Shown in pieces: positions 56,020 through 64,000 of a stretch of DNA of 64,000 nt. Each line of letters starts with the position of its first letter. Positions within the stretch are counted from its first letter, which is position 1. The notes beneath the pieces were generated by a model. That model made no database searches. It was given only the letters and a program-made list of their open reading frames with translations, and had not been told where the DNA came from. Origin of the DNA: Ostrinia nubilalis (lineage: Eukaryota > Arthropoda > Insecta > Lepidoptera > Crambidae); NCBI RefSeq assembly GCF_963855985.1, contig NC_087090.1, forward strand, positions 18,474,501-18,538,500. The letters are read 5' to 3'. The position numbers and the translations under genes are program-made.

Positions 56020-58593
56020 TTAGAGTTAGCTTACTAAAGCTTGCTTATTTACCATATTACAAGTATCGCTGATCACAAAAGATATCTAAAAACTTATATT
56101 GTTCATATCTGTATATTACAGGAATAATAAAACTGCCGCGAGGCTTGTCCATGATATATTTATTACATTTAACACCCCAAAGCGCTCGCTGCGTCAAACT
56201 TTCAAACTCGTAACTGTTTTATACGGGAGTACATAATATCTTTGCGAAGAGAGAGAATATTCTGGCATAAAAGATATACTATAAGGAGGAGAACATCTAG
56301 TTGGTTGTTAGCACAACAATTATAAAAAAAGTACAATACCTACAAGGTTAGTTTAATTTTACACACAATTTAAGAGTAGATAAACGTAACGGTACCTACG
56401 TGTTTCACTTGTCTTTTAAAGTTCTTCGTATCTGATATTCATTTGTATTAAATGTGGAGTGATATAACATAATATTTATTGTGCATGATTCAGTTCATTA
56501 ATTGTAAATAGCTGCCTGAAAAACTGAAATTTTATAGCATTATGTATAAAAAAGTCAAATAATAGGTATAAGGTTTTTACTGTACATCCCCCCGCTTAGT
56601 TCAAGCCTGTAATGAGGAAGATTGACTTGTCACCGCTTCCAGAAGAGAAATAAACTGAAATAAGGTTAAAGTGAAAACGCCGGTAACCGGTGGCTCGTGC
56701 TTAATTATATTAACAGGTAATTTGATAAGCTCTCTAAAGTTTGACGCTAATGTTAGCACCGCAGCTTTCAAGTTGTAAGTGCTTGTTATAAGTTTCCGAG
56801 GCATATTCGCCATGCGGCTGCACATTACATAGACACTTATATTATTCATACTTGTCATTAAGTTTGTGAATTAAATTAATAAAACACAAATATCACTACA
56901 TCGAATTAATGAAATAATCATGGCGGTCTCTCTCTCCAAGTTAATTTTGAAATTAGATTCCACTCAGTAGGTAATTAAGCCCTAATTTTAACTTTGTCCT
57001 GCTATTTCATAAAATGAGACGGTAGCTCATCTTTAAAGCATAACAGTAACATATTTAATAACACAATCAGCACTGTCAGGGGCAAAAGGAGCTGTAAATA
57101 CTCCGAAACGACCGGAATAATCGTGCTCGGGACAATTTTCACTAATTTAATGGCACAAGCACTCATTAAAATGTGCCGTTTAGATTATTTGATTTTATTT
57201 CTAAAGGCAGCAGCCCGAGTCCCGCGATACACTAGAGGCGTAGATGGACGTATGTGTGGTGTGTGTATGAAGATTTAGGGGAAAATTTCCGACTTGTTAA
57301 TTAACCCCTTATTTAAATTACTTAAAGACATAAGCAACTGGCTTTCAAAACTGGAAATTCACTACTGGTTCAGCAAAACGATTGACTAATATAGTGATGA
57401 ACCCATTTAAATTTTTTTTAAAGTGAACAGAACGGAAAACTTTAACGTCAAAGAACTTGTTTATCTTGTTGTCTATAATCAAATAAACATTAATGAGTAA
57501 GTTTCTCGTATTACTTTCCCCCCGGCCTTCTTATATTTAATTTTATTTAATTTCATATTTTTTATTAAACTTATACTGTGAAAATCAACTCTATCTATTT
57601 CGAGTCATGAGATACAATTCTCTGGCAGAAAGACACACGAAAAATGAGTATCTTTTTGGAAACAACAAATCCGTTTTTGTTGCGGAGTGACCGTCATTTA
57701 CACGACATTAATAAACTCTCCGTCTCTGAGCGCAGCGGGCCGGAGCATTCGCTCGGCCACCCTCGTCTCGCGCCCCGGGCACAATGCTGGATGTGTCATC
57801 CCAGGCGCAGCCCTCAAAGGCACATAACAATAAATAATTCCAATTTCCCGGGCACGTATCCACCTCCCGACATCAAAGCTCCGTCACAATATCCGACAAA
57901 GTAATTTCTTCATTCTGTTTGCGAAAACAAATCACAATTTTATTACCCGCAGTTCTAAGTAATCATAAACTGATTTGAAGCAAACCCAATTTTGTTGCTT
58001 GTGAGTCTTAATTAATTTTCTTTTCAGCGAATATGCGAATGTTCTGCGTGAGAGGGGAGGGGGAGTAATTAATTTGGTTGTGTTAAAACAAGTTCATGCT
58101 TCCTGTACCTACTATATACCTACCCACACTCGCGCCGTTCGAAGCCCGTGCGCGGGTGATGTTTAATCTGAGTTTAATTGAACGAAGTCTGACATCAAGG
58201 CAGTTACATTTTACGTTCAGAATTTATTTTGAAGATATCGAAATTATTGTCGGCAAAGGTTAGACATCGTAAAGCCAACTTCGAGTAGATTGGTATACAT
58301 TTTTTATTAACATGGGAAAAATATTGCGTGGTGTACTAGCTGGAAATATGCCTAGTGTGCTTACTGCTACTTACCTACGCATGCAAATATTAATTTTTAC
58401 CGCTGCAAATTGATTACAATTGGATTTGCTTACACGATTTATTGCTAATTTAAATAATATTGTTCGTGATATAAAGGGTTAGATTATTAAATATGTTTTC
58501 TTCAATTAATTGTATTTTTTAAGTATTTGTGCGTGTGTGTCTATTTGTAAAATAATTAGCCTAAATTATTAAAAATGCCTACCCATAGTCATT
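56020..58593. other. Unannotated apart from a LINE ORF relic
   Basis: Several GC-richer patches (57715-57900, 58130-58160). No domain-like ORF. Confidence 0.35.
56125..56290 (+). pseudogene. Possible decayed LINE ORF2 C-terminal fragment
   Basis: The forward frame reads KTAARLVHDIF..KRSLRQTFKLVTVLYG then a stop and LCEERE. This resembles the pattern around RAVRAIYGLKPRDSLREVFK in the LINE at 30472-32961 (residues about 700-735). The match is partial and could be fortuitous. Confidence 0.35.
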
Positions 58594-58628
58594 ATTCCAC
58601 GCGTACGAAGTCGCGGGCACAGCTAGTA
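58594..58628 (-). mobile_element. End fragment of GTGCCCGCGACTTCGTACGCG repeat
   Basis: CCACGCGTACGAAGTCGCGG then GCACAGCTAGTA is the inverted start of the family at 22988. Preceding bases are not clearly related. Confidence 0.7.
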
Positions 58629-60790
58629 TACAAATGAGTGTTCAAATAATATTCCCAATCAATATCTAGGTACATCGCGTCAATATCCAATATCTGGAGA
58701 CACATCAAACAGCATTTGCGTCATAATTTTACCTTCGTTTATTCGAAATGAGCTCGGATGTCGCCTTTGACGTCTTCGTTTTGACACAAATCTCATTCTC
58801 AAAGAAGATTTTTCGAGAACAATATTAAAAGCCTTTTGAGCAATGAATATCGTGAATCGTGTCAATGCGGATGGGAAAGTAATAATATTATTTAATCTTT
58901 TAAAATATTTTTCTGACCTGATTGTCCCTTGAAAAAGAAAATAATAAAAGAGCTTTTTATGTTTACAAAAATTCTTTGAAGTTCTTAAAAATTATGTGTA
59001 GGTAACGGATTTTATCGAACGTGAAGGTTTTGGTATCGGACAGTCTATTAGAGGTTGTTTGTTGTGTCTGCCGAATAGGTACTATTCTGAATCTTTAACG
59101 GAGAAGTTTCAAGAATGACTGCCGTGACTACACCGATCAAATGGCGCGAAATATTTGTTATGCGCAACTTTAGGGCCCTGTAACTTCTTTATTTGTAGAG
59201 ATATTTTCATGATTCTTTCACAATTATTATTAGTTTTACGTATATTTTCATGTTTCAAAGAAAAAAATTGGAAACTTCTCCATTACAAGTAACTAAGTCC
59301 ATCCGCCATTAATTATTTCCTGGGAATAAGAAAAAACCATCACCATTACGTTACATAACAATTTTGATACCACTTTTAATGAATTTCTCATGTTAATAAA
59401 AGTGGGCAAGAGAGACAGCAGAATATGTAATTTCGTAATCGTATTGCTGAATTAGGGTTTCAGCACTGAGCTATTTTTACCTTATATTACTTCAATCATT
59501 AAGTTGATTTGGTTTTCCTACCTTACAAAATAAAAAGCGCTCGAACCTTAATTTTCATTCGTTAACTGGGTTTCCAAATATTATTTGCGATAAGAACCTG
59601 GCTTGTTAGAACCGCTACACAATTTACACAATTTGTAAAAATATATCCCAAATTGTAGGGCTCGTCCAAAATGTACTGGAGTTTTATCTTCAAAGTCATT
59701 ATTTCGGAGCTTGAATAAGCGATAAATGTTTGTTCTTTGTAACAGACTTGAATAATGAGTAGGTTTATTTATAATGTTAATATCAGAAAACTCATTCAAA
59801 TCATATTTTAGATTTTATCATTAGCTATTAGGTACTTGGTTTACGCTCCAGTTTCCGAAGACTGTGGTTGGGGCTCTGAGTCCCACAAGGGACAAGCGCT
59901 CCTTTGATCGCAAAATTAGATCTTGCTTGAGTCATGAATGTGGTTAGTTAGGTATATTTGCCTATTATCTAGTTGCTGTGGTAATATATTATTATTATTA
60001 TATTATGATATGCTTTCGGTTAAGGTAGAGGTGAATAAAATCTTACATTTATAGATATTGCTTGCTTGGATGATTTCAATAAATATGATGTTAATTATAA
60101 ACGAATCTTCTTATTTATAAAATCAAATACAAACAGATTTATTTACTCAAGTTACCGGTAACTTCTACAGAGGTACCGTACAGCTTATTCGTTTCGTAAG
60201 TCAGCTGAACGTCGCCGTGTTTGCCAGGCTCCGACGAGCGCTAAAAGCCTCTCCCAGCGAACATCCGCGTAATATCGGAAGACAAGAAGCAACTATTACG
60301 CAAAATGCCCGCCATGATAATCACTTTTCATCCATCCCCTATAATGTAAAAATGAAGAATTAGAACCATTTTACTGAAGGGACTTTTTACGGCCGGCCGA
60401 TTCTGCTGACGCGTCCCCAATACTTCCACCATGATAGGCTTTTATCCTCCCCCCTCCCCCCTTTTCCCCCTGGGCTTATTACCCGTCCAGTTTATATCTC
60501 GTTACAAGTCAAAAGTTACTCTCATTTTATTTATTTAGAAGCCCTTTGGAATCATGATTTATTACAAAAATGTGAATTCGCCTTTGTTACGTTTCTCAAA
60601 ATTTTATTACTATTGTGCGCAATATTTCTCTGCTGACCTTTCAGCAATTTATTAGATAGAAATGTTGGTAACTAATTTTATAACGGCGAGGTCTTTTAAA
60701 AGTTAAAGAGACCAAAACTATTGTATTGCACAATAAGAAAGGCCCAAGACTTAAGGAATGAAGGATTACGTTTAGGAATTGGATTGTGAG
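58629..60790. other. Unannotated
   Basis: GC-richer patch at 60160-60480, including a C-rich tract (TCCTCCCCCCTCCCCCC near 60447). No gene recognised. Confidence 0.35.
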
Positions 60791-60905
60791 TTCGTTCGTT
60801 CGTTCGTTCGTTTCAGCCAAATGACGTCCACTGCTGGACAAAGGCCTCCCCCAAGGTTTTCCACAATGAACGGTCCTGCGCTGCCCGCATCCAGGCTCTT
60901 CCCGC
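60791..60905 (-). mobile_element. 5'-truncated RTE LINE with TSD
   Basis: Minus-oriented, nearly identical to 300-424: GTTC tandem tail, stop, then coding to GGGAAGAGCCTGGATGCG. GATTGTGAG at 60782-60790 and 60906-60914 is the TSD. Confidence 0.9.
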
Positions 60906-60914
60906 GATTGTGAG

Positions 60915-61504
60915 TAAAATACGATATTGTTGTGGATTATTTTTGAATATTACAAAGGAAGTATCTATGAAAGGGCTCGACATCAATGTCCTTCATGTTT
61001 TTATTTTGTTGCAGTGCGTTTATTCGGTTTCCACTAAAAGCAATCTTGTCCAAACAGAGCATGATTTCCTGTTCATCTCACATACATTAGACAACGAATT
61101 ACATTGAGTTTACTCTGCCAACATTCCGGTGTACCGTCGCCAAGGAAACGGCAATTACCTTCGGTTTGTGTGTCCCGATGATTGCTTAGCGAAAATAAAT
61201 TAGCTTTCCACATCGCATCGCATTTGCCGACAAAAATCCGCCGTCGGCCACCGATGATGGATGATCCTTCCTTCCGTAGGGAGAGCCGTAATAGTATCGA
61301 TTTGGGAGCGCAAAACTATCGATAACTATACACAGAAGGTAGTCCCGCGGAGGCTGACAGATGGCTCTCTCTCCAATCATCTACATTCTACATTGAATCA
61401 CTGCGATACGCTTTAACCGCACGGGAGGGATTGAGAGCATAACACCATAGAAATAATCATAAATGAAATATTTTGGAAACTTAAATTATAAATGGTCATA
61501 AAAT
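60915..61504. other. Unannotated
   Basis: Short frames only. Contains CTATCGATAACT at about 61317, as at 224-235. Confidence 0.35.
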
Positions 61505-61737
61505 CAGAGTAAATACAAATGAGTACCTAGGTCATCTTCATAGAAAAGCACCGAGCGAGGTTTGTAATGTGAGCTCGCGCCAATACGTATGCGGCGCGCA
61601 CGCACACACTGACAAAATTCAGGGCAATTCACCGCTAATCCACGCTAAAGTTTGTCAATGTGTGCGTGCGCGCCGCTCTTTTATTGGCGCGCTCGGGCGT
61701 TTCTATGAAGATGACCTACTCATTTGTATTTACTCTG
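61505..61737. mobile_element. Fold-back MITE, CAGAG..CTCTG ends, hAT-like
   Basis: The left arm (61505-61616) and right arm (61651-61737) are inverted copies, differing mainly by an extra block of about 17 bases in the left arm. Ends CAGAGTAAATACAAATGAG and its complement. ATAAAAT at 61498-61504 and 61738-61744 is the probable TSD. CAGNG termini and a 7-8-bp TSD suggest hAT. ORFs here are products of the inverted arms. Confidence 0.75.
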
Positions 61738-61744
61738 ATAAAAT

Positions 61745-62481
61745 ATACTAGGGAAGTACTTTTGAATTGTACACACGACAGCACATCAGGTTACCCACTT
61801 TTGTTGCAAACTCGCCCCTATTACAACTGCACAAGAACCCACAGTGGTTACGTTGACGTGCCGTCGTCCGTACTTAGAAAATAAAATAATTTTAATCCCT
61901 AGAAAATGTTTTAAGGCATGAATGAATGGATTTAAAAATTATTACTTTCACAAACATCGATAGTTCTGGTATCGATACTTTTCCGCGTCTCCCTTCCCTC
62001 CGCACTTATTACGCTCGAACACAACAACTTTCCGGAATTTACTCCGACTTAATTACTTCGCTTCAGAAACAATTTTGATGCTGCGAGTAGTTTGTGGAAA
62101 CATGAATATAAATAAAACTGTAGTGACATTGCAAAATAAAACCTTACAAACCAAATAATAGGTAACAAATATTAATCACCAAGAAAATAAAATAATTTTA
62201 GCACGTACTTATTAACTGTAGATTGAACAAATTATTCGAATGTCCAATGTAGCGAACTTTTAAGACAGGCAGTCAAATACTTAATAAATTCAATGTCTTC
62301 TAATTATAGCAAGAGATTTCAAACATTCCTGATTTATTTTTAGCAGTCGACTTTATAAAGTAAAAATTCAAGTTTTTTCTTCGAGCATTCACATCGGAGC
62401 ACAGCCGTGAACTTAGGTGCGAGCTGAACTGACGAAAAAATGTTTTTTTATTTTTGGAAATTATTATTAAATTAAAAGTAA
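61745..62481. other. Unannotated
   Basis: No features recognised. Confidence 0.35.
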
Positions 62482-62811
62482 GTAAAGTACGGCCAACGAG
62501 AAGCGATACCAAATGTAAACAAACCCAATGTCATGGTCATTTGGAATAGTAGGGGTGGGTTGCACCACCTATCTTTAACGGTAACTATGACGATAACCGG
62601 TGCTTTTTGTATGGAATTTGACAGATTTTTGACGTTTGTCAAAGTTAAAGTAATATGGTGCAACCCAGCCTAAGGATTTGACTTTGACGTATTTTGGCGA
62701 GAGAACGAGACATTACGACAAATACACAAAATGGGAAGAGACAGAATAGATTGTCAGTTCAACAGTCGAATCGACCTTTTGTATCGCTGCTAGTTGGCCG
62801 TACTTTAGTCG
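62482..62811. mobile_element. Inverted repeat (GTACGGCCAACTAG) enclosing a MITE
   Basis: TAAAGTACGGCCAACGAGAA with GCGATAC (from 62483) is inverted as GTATCGCTGCTAGTTGGCCG with TACTTTA (62781-62807). Both arms encode SLLVGRTL in opposite directions by symmetry. The MITE at 62550-62672 lies inside. Confidence 0.65.
62550..62672 (+). mobile_element. TA-flanked MITE (GTTGCACCA family), best copy
   Basis: TAGGGGTGGGTTGCACCACC to TATGGTGCAACCCAGCCTA. It contains AACCGGTGCTTTTTGTATGG and TTTGACAGATTTTTGACG. Complete and uninterrupted. Confidence 0.85.
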
Positions 62812-63113
62812 ACATTTTTTCGCACTGGTTGACCCGCTGCAAGTCAAAGGCAATCCTCCCGTCTTCTTATCTCTTCCTCATGGTAACTACAAACCAGTCC
62901 TTTTGATAGTTTAACTCCAACTAAAAATGCTTTATAAAAAATTACGCAAAAATGTTTTTACTTATTTCTTTTAGTAAAACAATAATTTTCAATACTACCA
63001 TATGTTTAATGTAATGTTTCACAAGGTATAAGTACGTACCCCTTAACAATAGTAACACTGAGAATGCGGCAAAATCCGCGGCGCGTTTAATAAATCTAAT
63101 TTTAATTTAATAT
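62812..63113. other. Unannotated
   Basis: No features recognised. Confidence 0.35.
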
Positions 63114-63825
63114 TTAAGGCCGGGTAGCAGAGAAAATGGCGAAAATGAGGTTTTCATTTTTCATTTTTGAGGTACTAAACAGTAAAATTAAAGGCTAAGA
63201 TTTTTATTGGGCATAGTTGAGGATATTTTCGAGGGCTATTAATGGATGGAAACACGATTTGATGAAGTTGACTCGATAGAATAAATTCCCAAAGTTACCT
63301 CTATTCGTTTTCTATTTATGGTTTTATTTTTAAAATAAGCGATTTGAGATTCTAAATCTTTTACTAAACTAAAGTTCAGAAATAACTTGAGGGCTTTTAA
63401 CGGATGAAATTTTTATATTGCGTCTTATTTAGTTACTATGTTAAAAAATGTGGAAAAAATCGTCCATGACGGCTTGGACAATCTCAATCAGTCGCGCGGT
63501 GGCGCTTACGGAGGACGGACGCGTGTCAGTTTTTTGGCCGTGACAGTTCGCGATTTGTCAATATTTTTGACAATGATGACTTTGATGAGTCACAGTATAA
63601 TAATATCAGTGTTATGGAGAAAGCTTAAATTTTTGATAATTAAAAATTATCAATTTTGTCTACCTATTGAAATTTAAATCTTTCGCATCCTTTTAAACGA
63701 AGACTCTACTACATAGTACATTCCTCAAATGAGACAAAAGCAATGAGTTAAAATTACATTTTAATAGTACCTACATACAAGTCGTCTTTAAAAGAGCACA
63801 CTGACACAAATAAATAATAAAAAAT
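63114..63825 (+). repeat. 720-bp interspersed repeat, copy 2
   Basis: Same start (TTAAGGCCGGGTAGCAGAG) and end (CAAATAAATAATAAAAAAT) as 7103-7822, with only scattered substitutions and a few short indels. The MLKNVEKI frame is present but changes frame near its end relative to copy 1. Confidence 0.85.
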
Positions 63826-64000
63826 ACTGTCTAAGGTCTAAGCTGTAAGATAGAAGAATCTTCTAGCCAAAAAGATGGCAGATGCAGCAGATGTCAACGG
63901 ATTAAAAACTGGAGTTCATATGACTCCTTGTAGACTTGAGTCTCTAGAGCGTCCCTTCCTCCACCATGCGTAAGAATTTTCACAAAAATACTGTCTAAGG
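63821..64000. repeat. 16-bp direct repeat around a 148-bp segment at window edge
   Basis: AAAATACTGTCTAAGG at 63821-63836 recurs at 63985-64000. Either a TSD of an insertion at 63837-63984 or the first unit of a tandem array running past the edge. The segment holds the near-palindrome TAGAAGAATCTTCTA. Confidence 0.6.

Noticed and set aside
57644..57904. 86-residue protein
   Set aside because: No domain or signal features; low-complexity and histidine/proline-rich as expected of chance frames in GC-rich DNA.

Overview
The window looks like a moth or butterfly (Lepidoptera) nuclear genome: AT-rich, gene-poor, and packed with repeats typical of that order. These include RTE-clade LINE 3' ends with GAT or GAAC tails, Daphne/jockey-like LINE 3' ends, GCGGCTTCGCCCGCGTGG repeats, AGGGTTCCG-type elements resembling MINE-2, and many TIR elements (MITEs). 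No complete host gene is visible. I assign the order from repeat types and cannot name a species.

Left end (1-3.7 kb). The only host coding exon I can argue for is on the minus strand at 3227-3326. It holds an ATG, a strong signal peptide, the stretch RYSSRIVHTHAG and a GTGAGT splice donor, and recalls the start of neuroligin-type cholinesterase-like adhesion proteins. This exon has seeded two tandem arrays: ten 44-bp units, each carrying the donor, and seven 21-bp units derived from the start-codon region inside a decayed exon copy. If the reading is right, the gene continues left of base 1 and most of this window is its upstream region or first intron.

Middle (3.7-30 kb). Non-coding DNA with scattered mobile elements: a 720-bp repeat also present at the right end, RTE fragments with clear target-site duplications (TSDs), MITEs with TTA or TA flanks, fold-back elements, tRNA-derived SINEs, and a TIR element with internal tandem repeats at 29.3 kb.

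30.4-33.6 kb. A 5'-truncated Daphne/jockey-like LINE keeps an 829-codon open frame (end of the endonuclease, complete reverse transcriptase, C-terminal region). It sits inside an older truncated RTE copy, and both sets of TSDs can be read.

34-48.4 kb. The densest nest: a 145-bp-arm palindrome, a twin-primed RTE copy, and a hAT-like element split by a 5.15-kb TIR element. That element contains a piggyBac-like element, a SINE, and a MINE-2-like element with an RTE insertion inside it.

48.4-64 kb. Mostly unannotated DNA with further MITEs, one SINE, RTE fragments, a fold-back element, a candidate 39-codon membrane microprotein, and the second copy of the 720-bp repeat. No rRNA gene, functional tRNA gene, CRISPR array or prokaryotic-style operon was seen.
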